A DNA stretch of 64,000 nucleotides from Halorubrum ruber (GTDB lineage Archaea; Halobacteriota; Halobacteria; Halobacteriales; Haloferacaceae), in the NCBI RefSeq assembly GCF_018228765.1, contig NZ_CP073695.1, positions 1,240,001-1,304,000 of the forward strand, given 5' to 3'. The first letter of the stretch is position 1. Every line of letters begins with the position of its first letter. Below the pieces are notes generated by a model. That model was not told the origin of the DNA, did no database searches, and was given only the letters and a program-made list of their open reading frames with translations. This document shows, one piece after another, positions 42,106-51,283 of this stretch. Position numbers and translations under genes: made by a program.

Positions 42106-42302
42106 ACGCTCGTCTCTGCCCGTTCACAATTTTAGCACACTCAGACGGCCGATCGATGAGGCGATTGTAGCGCTTTCGGACCTACGTCGAGTGCGGCCAC
42201 AAGGCGCGAGTCCTGGTGAGGAATCTCGTGAACCGTCGCCGCTTAGTTTGAGAGTTTCAATAGAGCCTTTAGCGAGCGGCTGACATGTGATGAGTACGCG
42301 CA

Positions 42303-43667
42303 ATGCCTGTCCTCGATGACCTCTCCGGATTCGAGTTCGAGGACGTGATGGAGGACGTGTTCCGGAATCTCGGGTACGAAAACGTGCGGCAGGCTGAGCG
42401 GACGGCTGACGAAGGACGCGACATCCTGATGGAAGAGGTAGTTGATGGGACGCGGCGCGGCGTCGTCGTCGAGTGTAAGCACACGGATACCGTCGGGCGG
42501 CCGGTCGTCCAGAAGCTCCACTCGGCGATTGCGACGTTCGAGTTCGACGGGCCGAAACGGGGAATGGTGGCGACAACCGGTCGGTTCACCGGCCCGGCCG
42601 TTGAGTACGCCGACCGGTTGCGGCGGAACGACGACCCGTATCCGATCGAACTGATCGATGGCGAGGACCTGCGTGAGATCGCCGACGAGATCGGGCTTGA
42701 CCTCTACAACGGTCGAATCGAAATCCTGTGCGACGAAACCCTTCGACCGTACGACCCGGCGACGTCGGTGGCGGCACCCGTCGAGGAAGCGTTCCAAGAC
42801 ATCGACAACATCGAATCGGCGGACCTCCCCGAACCGCATACCACCGTCACGTTCCGACCGGTCGTCACTGTGACCGCGGACACGAACGCGGTGTTCGAGA
42901 CCTCTGTCGGCGTGATTCACCGAGTCAACGACCGGTCTCGGTTCGTTGTCCACGCCGAACGCGGCCGCCCGGAGACCGCGACTCGTGACGTCTCGAACCT
43001 CGTGATAGAGAACCTCGACGCGACCGTCGAGCTCGACGCGGACCGGTTCGACGATCCGTTCGACGCGGTCGAGGAGCGACGGTTCGGGCAAACGCAGACC
43101 GAGTACAAAGACTGGGCTGTCGACCGGCTCCGGGACCACCACACGACCACCGTCTCCTACACCGGAGACAACAACGTCACGTACACGAAAACGTGCGAGC
43201 CGAAGCGGTCCGACATCTCGGTCCAATCGATTGAGCCGGTGTACCTCCCACAGGTCCGGCACACGACCGACCTGGGAGAATACGCGTATCCGTACGAGTA
43301 CTTCGCGGCGGGACCGTCGCGCGTGACGAGCGAGGACGGGGTTCACCGGTGTGTCCACTGCGACACGGCAGGGACCGACGCGGCCTACACGTACTGTGCG
43401 AACTGCGGGAGCATTAACTGCGACTCGCACATCAAAACAGAGCGTCTAGAGGATACTCCCGTCTGTACCGGGTGCGCGGTGACCGAGCGCTTCGCGTTCA
43501 AAACGAAGTACTTCTACGACGCGGAGAATCGGGACGCGTTCCGCGAGGAGTACGAATCGATGGCGTTCTACGAGAAGGCGATGGAGAACACGCCGCTCGC
43601 CGCGGGTGCGGTCTGCGTCGTCGTCCTCGTCTTGCTCGGAGTGCTTCTCAGTATCGGCGGTCTCTGA
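42303..43667 (+). CDS. Membrane-anchored Mrr-like restriction endonuclease with zinc fingers
   Basis: A 454-aa protein. Residues 1 to about 120 form a Mrr-type endonuclease domain with G-R-D (D40) and E57-C-K59 in VVVECKH, preceded by the helix FEDVMEDVFRNLGYENV. A long beta-rich middle (about 150-340) is of unknown type. Then come zinc-ribbon pairs (CVHC, CANC, CTGC, about 349-400) and a final hydrophobic segment (about 433-452) that would anchor it in the membrane. Mrr nucleases cut modified foreign DNA. A nuclease tethered to the membrane next to an ATPase-nuclease suggests defence at DNA entry; this is inference. A CCTTTAGCG box lies about 30 bp upstream. Confidence 0.82.
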   Translation: MPVLDDLSGFEFEDVMEDVFRNLGYENVRQAERTADEGRDILMEEVVDGTRRGVVVECKHTDTVGRPVVQKLHSAIATFEFDGPKRGMVATTGRFTGPAVEYADRLRRNDDPYPIELIDGEDLREIADEIGLDLYNGRIEILCDETLRPYDPATSVAAPVEEAFQDIDNIESADLPEPHTTVTFRPVVTVTADTNAVFETSVGVIHRVNDRSRFVVHAERGRPETATRDVSNLVIENLDATVELDADRFDDPFDAVEERRFGQTQTEYKDWAVDRLRDHHTTTVSYTGDNNVTYTKTCEPKRSDISVQSIEPVYLPQVRHTTDLGEYAYPYEYFAAGPSRVTSEDGVHRCVHCDTAGTDAAYTYCANCGSINCDSHIKTERLEDTPVCTGCAVTERFAFKTKYFYDAENRDAFREEYESMAFYEKAMENTPLAAGAVCVVVLVLLGVLLSIGGL

Positions 43668-44311
43668 CGGATTCTCCTGCCGCGTTCGCCTTCGCGGAAA
43701 CCAGTGCCGGACGGTGGGATCCCTTCCGGGTGAACGTTCTGACCGGCGCGCGTGGAGGTCCGCGACCCTTCCAGACACCTGTCCGTTGATCCGAGTCATA
43801 TCGTCGGATTCCCGGACGGAGGCGACCAGCATACGGCGACCGGTTGAGTTAGGAAGTTCCCGGCCTAAAAACAGGATCTAAAAACTGCGATTCGGGCGCC
43901 AGAAAGTCTGATGAAAGTGAAATCGCACGGTTACAGCTCGTGCGTACTACGTAGGGGGTGGGGGCGGATTCGAACCACTGTCCTGATCGGCTTCGTGCGG
44001 TTTTATTCCCTCTGGGGCGCACCGCAACGCACAATGCTTCACGCTAGAGCGTCGTCAGCGAGGGTAGACCGCTGACCCGCGCAACTGCCGGGGATCCAAC
44101 AATCGCACGGAGGTTACCCCCGGAAGAAGCGGTCGACCGGTACGACGCAAGTCAGTGAGAACCGGTAATCGGCTGTTTGGGATTATGGTATGACTGTCGG
44201 GCGTATCGAGTCAAACTGTGCTGATAGAATTTGTATAGAGAACTTGCTGTGAGCTAATGCGGTTCAATAAACTGATTAGATTCAATACGTGTCGTCACAC
44301 AAAGATATCTC
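43668..44311. other. Gene-free interval with a tRNA 3'-end fragment
   Basis: About 640 bp. The only recognisable content is a tRNA-like 3' end at 43957-43985 (see separate entry) and AT-rich sequence from about 44160 leading into the pentapeptide-channel gene. No coding frame is convincing. Confidence 0.55.
43957..43985 (-). other. tRNA 3'-half fragment, possible attachment-site remnant
   Basis: On the minus strand it reads a T-arm (GTGGTTCGAATCCGCC) followed by an acceptor-like CCCACCC. It has no D-arm or anticodon arm. It shares GGGCGGATTCGAACC and 23 of 28 flanking positions with the tRNA-Val gene at 46319-46393, in the same orientation. Confidence 0.45.
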
Positions 44312-46105
44312 ATGGGAATCTGCGAAGACGCGCCCGAGGAGTACTGCGGGCATGTTCTGAAACCGGAGGATGTTGGACTTGATGAGAAAGCAAGTGACAA
44401 GTGGCAAAAAGACGCGCATAACGCTGTTTGTCTCCGTGAACCGAAGTACAACGGACTATGCGTTTGGCACGCCGATAAAAAACAAAAGAGTATACAGGAA
44501 CTGATTGAGGCAAAACAAACATCTGAAGATGTATGCTGGGACGCGGAGTGCGTGAAAGAACACCTTGGTGGGGCTATCTTACGCGGGATTAGGTTCCCTG
44601 ATGGGTTCTCATTCCGTGACTGTATTCTCTCGTTTGCTGACTTTTCTCGTACTACTCTAAGGCAAGCAAAATTTGGTAGTAGCTATCTGTATAAAGCTGA
44701 TTTTCGCAATGCTGACCTCCGGGGTGTCGATTTTTTTAATGCCTCCCTCATAAGTGCTGAATTCCCGAAGGTCTACTTGCATGAAGCCAAGTTTATCGAT
44801 GCTGACCTCTCCAGGGCCACGTTTTCAGACAGTTACCTCACCAAAGCCGACTTTTGTATGGCCGACCTCCCCCAAGCTAAGTTTCAGAATGTTCATCTCC
44901 GCAAAGCCTTTTTCCGCAAGGCTAACCTCCCCCAAGCCGAGTTTCATAATTCGTATCTCCGCAAATCCGACTTCTCTGACGCTGATCTATCTAAAACTGT
45001 ATTTTGCGATGGATACTGTTGCTCTGCTGACTTCTCCAATGCTATCATCCGAAAAGCTGAATTTTCTTCGAGCAATCTCAAAGAAACAAACTTTTCTCGA
45101 TCTGAAATATCCGGCACACAGTTTGTTAACGTCAACCTCAAACAGGCTGAATTTCCTCGTGCCAACCTCGAAGAATCTGCGTTTGTAGAAACAAATCTTC
45201 GCGAAATTAATCTCACGGAAGCGAACTTACGGGAAGCAGAGTTCTCGGATGCGGATCTACGAAATGCCACATTTAGACCTGCGTTCGCAAGGACGCTCAC
45301 ATCGGAAGATGACATTCCAACCGACCCACTTGGTGCCTCACTTGAAGCCGCAGATCTCACCGGTGGGACAGACCTACGTGGCGCGAATCTCTCCGGAGCG
45401 CGGCTCTACCAAGTAAATCTCAGTGATGTTCGTATTAACAATAGAACTCAGTTCGGGATTGACGAGGAAGCCGGTGGCATGCGTGAGATATGTCGGTATG
45501 AGTACGACCCAAATACAGGAGTATATATAAACGAAGATATGCCTCATCTTCGGGCCGCTGCGTGGACGTATCGTCGTCTGGAGTCGCTATTTGAAGAGTA
45601 CGCGATGAACGAACGTGCTCGGAACGCACACATCCGAAGGCAGGAGGCACAGAGAGCGTATCAAAAAGAACGATTAAAAAATAGTGATCGGATTGAAGGA
45701 AGCAACTTCCTCTCTAGTTTGTGGCTCAAATCGTTCGGACAGTACACTGTCGGAACGCTAAACTGGAACCTCCACCGTCATGGTGAAAGTTTGCGAAGAC
45801 TGCTCGGCATGTCGGGGTTGCTGATTTTCTTATGTGGAATTGTCTACTCTAGTGCCGGTATCGCACGGAGTAATCCCGAGACGACGTACCGTGTTACCCT
45901 GACCGACCTCACAAATCCAGGCGCGATGTTAGTCGACCTACTCAACGGCTGGTACTTCAGCGTTATCACATTCTCAACGATAGGATATGGAGATTTCTAC
46001 CCGATGAGTCCATTGTCACGCCTACTAGTTGGCGTTGAATCGCTTACTGGAGCGTTATTTATCGCTTTGTTCGTGTTCGTTCTCGGACGTCGTGTGGCGA
46101 GGTGA
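44312..46105 (+). CDS. Pentapeptide-repeat protein fused to a K+-channel-like domain
   Basis: A 597-aa protein. The N-terminus has possible zinc ligands (C4, C12, H14 and a C-x-x-H near residue 53). Residues from about 85 to 375 are A(D/N)Lxx pentapeptide repeats forming a right-handed beta-helix. A charged coiled linker (about 405-480) leads to two TM helices (about 505-525 and 570-592) flanking a pore loop TFSTIGYGD, the K+-selectivity filter (T556-D561). Codon use is AT-rich (AAA, TTT, GAT, TAT), unlike the neighbours, indicating transfer. It may act as a gated channel sensing an internal signal; no partner is known. Confidence 0.88.
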   Translation: MGICEDAPEEYCGHVLKPEDVGLDEKASDKWQKDAHNAVCLREPKYNGLCVWHADKKQKSIQELIEAKQTSEDVCWDAECVKEHLGGAILRGIRFPDGFSFRDCILSFADFSRTTLRQAKFGSSYLYKADFRNADLRGVDFFNASLISAEFPKVYLHEAKFIDADLSRATFSDSYLTKADFCMADLPQAKFQNVHLRKAFFRKANLPQAEFHNSYLRKSDFSDADLSKTVFCDGYCCSADFSNAIIRKAEFSSSNLKETNFSRSEISGTQFVNVNLKQAEFPRANLEESAFVETNLREINLTEANLREAEFSDADLRNATFRPAFARTLTSEDDIPTDPLGASLEAADLTGGTDLRGANLSGARLYQVNLSDVRINNRTQFGIDEEAGGMREICRYEYDPNTGVYINEDMPHLRAAAWTYRRLESLFEEYAMNERARNAHIRRQEAQRAYQKERLKNSDRIEGSNFLSSLWLKSFGQYTVGTLNWNLHRHGESLRRLLGMSGLLIFLCGIVYSSAGIARSNPETTYRVTLTDLTNPGAMLVDLLNGWYFSVITFSTIGYGDFYPMSPLSRLLVGVESLTGALFIALFVFVLGRRVAR

Positions 46106-46318
46106 AACTTCTTTTATATCTGGTTGGATTAATAATGGTATCGCGCGTATTGATTAGAAACACCGCTCGGTACTTCTACAATCGCGGCGAATCCCCCATG
46201 TTAACCGGTAGATGACGGCGCTACGAATGCGCCGAGGGCAGACAACTCGAAGAAAATTGTCCTCGAAATCGCAGTACGTGGCGGAGGGTGTTTCCTTCAC
46301 AAAACCACGCAGCGCGTA

Positions 46319-46393
46319 TGGGTTGGGGCGGATTCGAACCGCCGACCTGCTCCGTGTGAAGGAGCCGTCATAACCTGGCTAGACCACCAACCC
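46319..46393 (-). tRNA. tRNA-Val (anticodon CAC)
   Basis: A 75-nt cloverleaf: acceptor GGGTTGG/CCAACCC, anticodon stem GCTCC/GGAGC with loop TTCACAC (anticodon CAC), T-arm GGCGG-TTCGAAT-CCGCC, and discriminator A; CCA is not encoded. An AT-rich segment adjoins its 3' end. Confidence 0.93.
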
Positions 46394-46450
46394 GCTCGTG
46401 TCGAGGTATCCGACCTCCGGACTTAAGAGTTACCTTCCGCCGAATAGTTC

Positions 46451-47005
46451 ATGCCGCACCCGCCCGATTCACCCCCCGTGACCCACGAACTCCGCTTCCT
46501 CGAACGCCTCCGGCAGGGCGTCGCGAGCCTCCTCCACGCGCCGCTGTCGCTCGTCGGCCTCTACGCCGAGCGCGAGACACCTCGCGAGCAGTACGCGTTC
46601 ACGCTTCATGAACCGTATCCGATCGTCGAGGCGCAGCTCCACCGGCTCGGGTTCGTTCGCAACCTCGTCTCCTCACTCAAGTACCGCGACTACGAGACGC
46701 CCCCGGAGACGACCGTCGCGAGCTGGGTCCGGTACCCCGAGGGCGCGCTCGCGAGCGACCACCAGCTCCACCTCGCGCTGTACGCCGGCGCCGACCGCTC
46801 GACGACCGACGTGTACGCCCACTGGGAGCCGTCGTGGATCCGCCACCCGATCCGGCACTACCGCGCGACCGACGTCGACGCGCAGGAGGGTATCGAGCGG
46901 ACGCGGTCCCTGTTCGAGGAAGCGGGCATCGAGTACGCGGTGCTGCCGGCCGAAGAGCGGATCGGCGGCGACGCGGCCGCGACGACCGGACCGCCGCTCC
47001 AATAA
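46451..47005 (+). CDS. Haloarchaeal conserved hypothetical protein
   Basis: A 184-aa soluble protein with LLHAPLSLVGLYAERETPREQYAFTLHEP, SLKYRDYETPPETTVASWVRYP and DVYAHWEPSWIRHPIRHYRATD. The conserved Trp/His/Tyr pattern looks like a globular haloarchaea-specific family, with no function I can assign. It begins about 58 bp beyond the tRNA-Val gene and is convergent with the DUF7553-like gene. Confidence 0.7.
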   Translation: MPHPPDSPPVTHELRFLERLRQGVASLLHAPLSLVGLYAERETPREQYAFTLHEPYPIVEAQLHRLGFVRNLVSSLKYRDYETPPETTVASWVRYPEGALASDHQLHLALYAGADRSTTDVYAHWEPSWIRHPIRHYRATDVDAQEGIERTRSLFEEAGIEYAVLPAEERIGGDAAATTGPPLQ

Positions 47006-47021
47006 GGAGTCCGCGGCGTGG

Positions 47022-47300
47022 CTACTCCGCGGCGGCGTCCTTGCCGCGGTACTCGGCGACGCGCTTCCGGGCGGACGCGATCGCCTCGCGCGCCTCGCCC
47101 TCTGCGCGCTCTTCGAGCTCTTTGAGATCGGCTTGGAGCTTGTCCAGCCGCGAGGCCTCCGGCTCCGGCTCCTCGTCTTCCCGCCCGACGAGCTCCTTCA
47201 CGCGGGCTTCGACCGGCTCTAACTCCTCGACGACGCCCGCCTTCGCGTGTTCCGCCGCTCGACCGAGGTAGTACCGCGCGTCTTCGAAGTGTTTGCTCAT
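47022..47300 (-). CDS. DUF7553-like small helical protein
   Basis: A 92-aa charged, helical protein (FEDARYYLGRAAEHAKAGVVEELEPVEARVKELVG, then a Glu/Lys/Ala coiled coil). The pattern matches the haloarchaeal DUF7553 family. The start at 47300 is chosen because AAAGGTTATATC lies about 27 bp upstream. Confidence 0.75.
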   Translation of the reverse strand: MSKHFEDARYYLGRAAEHAKAGVVEELEPVEARVKELVGREDEEPEPEASRLDKLQADLKELEERAEGEAREAIASARKRVAEYRGKDAAAE

Positions 47301-47400
47301 ATCTGTCCTTTGGACGAGGGCAGATATAACCTTTGTGGCGGTGCGACGAGGACAGTATTCGAAACGGCCGGCCGCAGGTGCTCTCCTCGGGACCGCCACC

Positions 47401-48357
47401 TCACTCACGCGCGCCCGGCGGTAACGGGTCGGCGTGGTCCGCGATCGCCTGGGCGACGCGGTGCGGGTGTTCGTGGACGACCCAGTGCGTCGCGTCGTCG
47501 ATCGCGAGCAGCCGGCCGTCGACGCAGTGCTCGACGCTCTCGTTGGCCAGCCGGCGCGCGAGGAACCGGTCGTTCGCGCCCCAGATCAGGAGCGTCGGCA
47601 CCGATACCTCCGTCTTCGGCGGCTCGGGGCGGTCGCGGACGATCGCGCGGTACCAGTTCACCATCGCCTCGAAGGCGCCGTCGCGGTTCCACGCCCGTCG
47701 GTACCGCCGCAGGTCCTCGTCGGTGAAGGTGCCGGGCGCGCTCGTGTCGCGTAACGCGTTCGTCGCGAGCCGCCAGTTTCCGGCGCTCGCCACCGCCTCG
47801 GGCAGCTTCGGCAGCTGGAACGCGAGCATGTACCAGCTCTTGAACCGCTGGTCCCACGAGGTGCGGAGCGCGCGCTCGAAGACGGTCGGGTGCGGGACGT
47901 TGATCGCGACCAGCTCCGAGACGCGGTCCTCGTGGGCGAGCGCGAGCCACCACGCCACCGCGGCGCCCCAGTCGTGGCCGGCGATGGCGGCCGTCTCCCG
48001 GTCGTAGGCGTCGATCAGCCCGACCACGTCGCGTGCGAGTTCGCCGATCCGGTAGTCGCGCACCGCCGGCGGCTTCGCGGAGAGATTGTACCCGCGCTGG
48101 TCGGGGATGACGACGCGGTAGCCCGCGTTCGCGAGCGGCGCGATCGCGTCGTTCCAGCCGTACCAGAACTCCGGGAAGCCGTGGAGCAGGACCAGGAGCT
48201 TCCCGTCCTCGGGGCCGGCCTCGACGACGTGGAGCGGCACCCCGTTCGTCTCTATCGCGCGGGACCGGCCCGATACCGACTCCGGAACCTCGTCGTCGGG
48301 GACCGGTTCCGGCAGCACCGCCTCGTCGACCGGCCGGCCGGTGGGCGTCTCGTCCAT
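47401..48357 (-). CDS. Alpha/beta hydrolase, epoxide-hydrolase-like
   Basis: A 318-aa alpha/beta-hydrolase. LLHGFPEFWYGW carries the oxyanion H-G-x-P, GHDWGAAVAWWLA carries the nucleophile Asp (G-x-D-x-G rather than Ser), the acid is in WGANDRFLA, and the catalytic His is in DDATHWVVHEHP. Asp as nucleophile points to epoxide hydrolase or haloalkane dehalogenase chemistry. The start at 48357 is supported by a CCTATTTGACG box about 27 bp upstream. Confidence 0.85.
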   Translation of the reverse strand: MDETPTGRPVDEAVLPEPVPDDEVPESVSGRSRAIETNGVPLHVVEAGPEDGKLLVLLHGFPEFWYGWNDAIAPLANAGYRVVIPDQRGYNLSAKPPAVRDYRIGELARDVVGLIDAYDRETAAIAGHDWGAAVAWWLALAHEDRVSELVAINVPHPTVFERALRTSWDQRFKSWYMLAFQLPKLPEAVASAGNWRLATNALRDTSAPGTFTDEDLRRYRRAWNRDGAFEAMVNWYRAIVRDRPEPPKTEVSVPTLLIWGANDRFLARRLANESVEHCVDGRLLAIDDATHWVVHEHPHRVAQAIADHADPLPPGARE

Positions 48358-48515
48358 ACCGATCCCGTGCGTCGGCACCGTCAAATAGGTACGCTCGCCC
48401 AGGATGTGGGGGATCGAAATCCTCAAGCGGCTGGCAACCGCCATTCCGAGTATATTCGCGAATCCCAAAGTTCGCCCGCGGTGAGCGCGTTCTCCCGGGA
48501 TTCGCACCGTACCCT

Positions 48516-50051
48516 ATGACATCCGATTCGTCGACCCCTTCAGCCGCGGACGCGCCGAGCGACGACGCGACCGTCTCGAACGTCGTCCTCGTCACGGTGG
48601 ACTCGCTGCGCGTGGACGCCGTCTCCCCGTACGACGACGACCGCCGCTCGCCGGTCATCGACGGGCTCGCAAACGGCGGGACCGTGTTCGACCGCGCGTT
48701 CGCGACGGGCAACTGGACTCCCTTCTCGTTCCCGTCGATCCTCGCGTCGGAGCCCGTCTTCGCCCGGTCGGGCGACATCGGCGTCGACGAGTCGGTGACG
48801 CTCGCGGAGGCGCTCTCCGAGGCCGGGATCGCGACCGGCGGGTTCAACGCCGCGAACGGCTTCCTCACCGACCACTGGGGGTACCCCGACGGGTTCGACG
48901 AGTTCGAGCCGTTCGTCACGAGCGTCGGCTCCAGCCGCTACAGCCGGTACCTCGCCGCCCACCCGACGGTCGAGGCGTGGATCCAGCTCGCGTCCTCCCC
49001 GATCCGCCGGCTCGGGTCGAGGCTCCGCGGCGAGAGCGACGACCGCCCGTTCCTCGACGCCTCGCGCATGTTCGACGTCGAGGACGCCGCGACCGGGTTC
49101 GTCGACGACACGGACGAGCCGTTCTTCCTGTGGGTCCACTACATGGACACCCACACCCCGTACGTCCCCGCGCCCCGGTACATCCGCGAGGTGTCGGACG
49201 GCATCGTCGGCACCCACCAGATGCTCCACGCGCACGCCCGGACGAGCCTCGGACTCGAAGTGGGCGAGCGGACCCTCCGCGAGCTCCGGACCCTGTATCA
49301 GGCGACGGTACGGCAGGTCGACGCCAGCATCGGCCGCCTGCTCGACAGTCTGGAGGGCGCGGGCGTCGCCGACGACACCGCGGTGCTGCTCGCTGGCGAC
49401 CACGGCGAGGAGTTCCAAGAGCACGGCCACCTCGCCCACTACCCGAAGCTGTACGACGAGCTGATCCACGTCCCGCTCGTGGCCGACGTCCCCGGGCTCG
49501 ACGGCGGCCGCGTCGACGGCCACGTCGGGCTCGACGCCATTCCGCCCACGGCCGCCGACCTCCTCGGCGTCGACCCCGCCCCCGAGTGGCACGGCGAGTC
49601 GCTCGTGCCGGCGCTGGGCGGCGACGACGCTCCGTCCGAAGCCGGAGAGGCAGACGCCGATGCCGACGGGCCGGACGTCCCCGACGACCCCGTCGTCTCG
49701 GTGACCGTCCGCGGCGAGGAGGTGACCCAGCAGCCGATCCCGCGGGCGCTGTCCGACGGCGACCTGTTCGTCAGCGCGCGCGACGACGACTGGACGTACA
49801 TCGAGAACGTCGACGCCGGCGAGCGGGAGCTGTACCACCGCCCCTCGGACCCGACCCAACAGGAGAACCTCGCGGTCGACCCGAACGAGGAGGAACAGGC
49901 GGTTATCGACCGGTTCGTGCCGGTCGTCGACACCCACGCGGAGCTGCTCCGCGAGCGCGGGGCGGCAGCGGAAGCGGCCGCGGCCGAGCGCGGCGAGGAG
50001 GAGGTCGACGAAGACCTCGAAGCTCGCCTCGAAGCGCTCGGGTATAAGTGA
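48516..50051 (+). CDS. Sulfatase-family hydrolase
   Basis: A 511-aa alkaline-phosphatase-superfamily protein. VLVTVDSLRVDAVSPY holds the first metal aspartate, GNWTPFSFPSILASEP is the nucleophile region (Thr or Ser instead of a formylglycine Cys), WVHYMDTHTPYVPAP follows, and LLAGDHGEEFQEHGHLAH carries the second metal site. Without the C-x-P-S-R motif it is more likely a phospho-transferase or phosphonate-type hydrolase than an arylsulfatase. It overlaps a GtrA gene (TGATG), suggesting a role in surface polysaccharide or lipid modification. Confidence 0.85.
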   Translation: MTSDSSTPSAADAPSDDATVSNVVLVTVDSLRVDAVSPYDDDRRSPVIDGLANGGTVFDRAFATGNWTPFSFPSILASEPVFARSGDIGVDESVTLAEALSEAGIATGGFNAANGFLTDHWGYPDGFDEFEPFVTSVGSSRYSRYLAAHPTVEAWIQLASSPIRRLGSRLRGESDDRPFLDASRMFDVEDAATGFVDDTDEPFFLWVHYMDTHTPYVPAPRYIREVSDGIVGTHQMLHAHARTSLGLEVGERTLRELRTLYQATVRQVDASIGRLLDSLEGAGVADDTAVLLAGDHGEEFQEHGHLAHYPKLYDELIHVPLVADVPGLDGGRVDGHVGLDAIPPTAADLLGVDPAPEWHGESLVPALGGDDAPSEAGEADADADGPDVPDDPVVSVTVRGEEVTQQPIPRALSDGDLFVSARDDDWTYIENVDAGERELYHRPSDPTQQENLAVDPNEEEQAVIDRFVPVVDTHAELLRERGAAAEAAAAERGEEEVDEDLEARLEALGYK

Positions 50052-50473
50052 TGATTCGATCGGTCCTGCGCAACCTCGTGAGCGGACCGCTCGCGGTCCA
50101 GATGCGTCGGTTCGTGGTCGTCGGTGCGATCACCGCGGGGATACAGATGGGCCTGTTGTGGCTGTTCGACAACGTCGCCGGGCTGAATTATCTGCTCGCC
50201 GCGACGATCGCCATCGAGATCACGATCGTCCTCTCGTACGTCCTCAACAATGCGTGGACGTTTCGGGCGAGTCAGAACACCGGCCTGTCCGCGTACCTCG
50301 GCGGACTGCTCAAGACGAACCTGGTTCGCGGGACCGCGTGGCCGATACAGATCGGCGTCCTCTACGCGCTCGTCGAGTGGGGCGGGATGACCGCGCTCGT
50401 CGCGAACGTCCCCGCGATCCTCATCAGCGGGCTGTACCGCTTCGCGCTCGACTCGCAGTGGACGTGGGGGTGA
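50051..50473 (+). CDS. GtrA family membrane protein
   Basis: A 140-aa protein with four TM helices and the GtrA pattern: RRFVVVGAITAGIQMGLLWLF, the central IAIEITIVLSYVLNNAWTFR and the end GLYRFALDSQWTW. GtrA proteins help flip lipid-linked sugars for cell-surface glycan synthesis. The ATG at 50051 overlaps the sulfatase stop. Confidence 0.85.
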   Translation: MIRSVLRNLVSGPLAVQMRRFVVVGAITAGIQMGLLWLFDNVAGLNYLLAATIAIEITIVLSYVLNNAWTFRASQNTGLSAYLGGLLKTNLVRGTAWPIQIGVLYALVEWGGMTALVANVPAILISGLYRFALDSQWTWG

Positions 50474-50498
50474 TATCCGCCTCGCCGCGTCGAGTCCC

Positions 50499-51200
50499 TC
50501 AGAACGGGAGCCGCGGCTCGACGCGCTCGACGAGGTCGCGGACCGCCTCCTGCTTGTAGTAGCCGACGGCGGACGCGGCCACGACGAGCGCCACGAGCGC
50601 CATCGCCGAGAGGAACCGGCCGCTCGCGAGTTCGCCGCCAGCGTACACCGTCAGCACATACGCCGGAAGGCGGCCGACGGCGATGACGCCGATGAAGGTG
50701 GGGAGCGACCACTTGGTGAGCCCGCTCAAAAAGCAGATGGCGTCGTCGGGAAGCCCGGGGATGATGACGAACGCGAACAGCCCGGGAATTCCCACGGTGT
50801 CGACGAACCCGTCGAACCGCTCGATCACGTCCTCGTGGATGACGTTCTCGACGAAGGAGCGACCGTACCGCTTCGACAGCGAGAAGGCCACCGCGCTGCC
50901 GATGAGCACGCCGGTGAGGCTGTACACGGTGCCCCAGAGCGAGCCGAAAAGGTAGCCCGCGACGAGGGCGACGACCTGTCCCGGAATCGGAGCGACGATG
51001 ACCTGGAGGGCCTGGATGCCGATGAACACGATGGGGGCGAAGATACCGAACTGGTCGAGCCACGTCCGGAGGGCCTCGGCGTCGGTGATGAAGCCCGCGT
51101 AGCGGCTCACGAGGACGTAGAGCCCGACCGCGAGGACCGCGACGCCGACCACGGCGGCGATCCCCCGCCGGCGGTCCGCCCGCGAGGAGAAGAGTTTCAT
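50499..51200 (-). CDS. TVP38/TMEM64 (DedA-like) family membrane protein
   Basis: A 233-aa protein with five to six hydrophobic segments. The SNARE-associated (VTT) domain shows IVAPIPGQVVALVAGYLFGSLWGTVYS, GSAVAFSLSKRYGRSFV and FAFVIIPGLPDDAICFLSGLT. VTT-domain proteins act in lipid scrambling or membrane homeostasis. It is convergent with the GtrA gene. Confidence 0.85.
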   Translation of the reverse strand: MKLFSSRADRRRGIAAVVGVAVLAVGLYVLVSRYAGFITDAEALRTWLDQFGIFAPIVFIGIQALQVIVAPIPGQVVALVAGYLFGSLWGTVYSLTGVLIGSAVAFSLSKRYGRSFVENVIHEDVIERFDGFVDTVGIPGLFAFVIIPGLPDDAICFLSGLTKWSLPTFIGVIAVGRLPAYVLTVYAGGELASGRFLSAMALVALVVAASAVGYYKQEAVRDLVERVEPRLPF

Positions 51201-51283
51201 TCGTGTCGTAGCGGGTGACAGAGGGTCTTGAAGCTTACCAACGGGTCGACCGTTCCGAGACGGACGCGGGGCTAGGAAGCGTC

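Noticed and set aside
43957-44040. Complete tRNA gene at the T-arm-like sequence
   Set aside because: No D-arm or anticodon arm can be folded upstream; only the 3' third is present, so it is listed as a fragment.
48516-50051. Classical arylsulfatase
   Set aside because: The C/S-x-P-S-R formylglycine site is absent (the region reads T-P-F-S-F-P-S), so only membership in the sulfatase/alkaline-phosphatase superfamily is supported.
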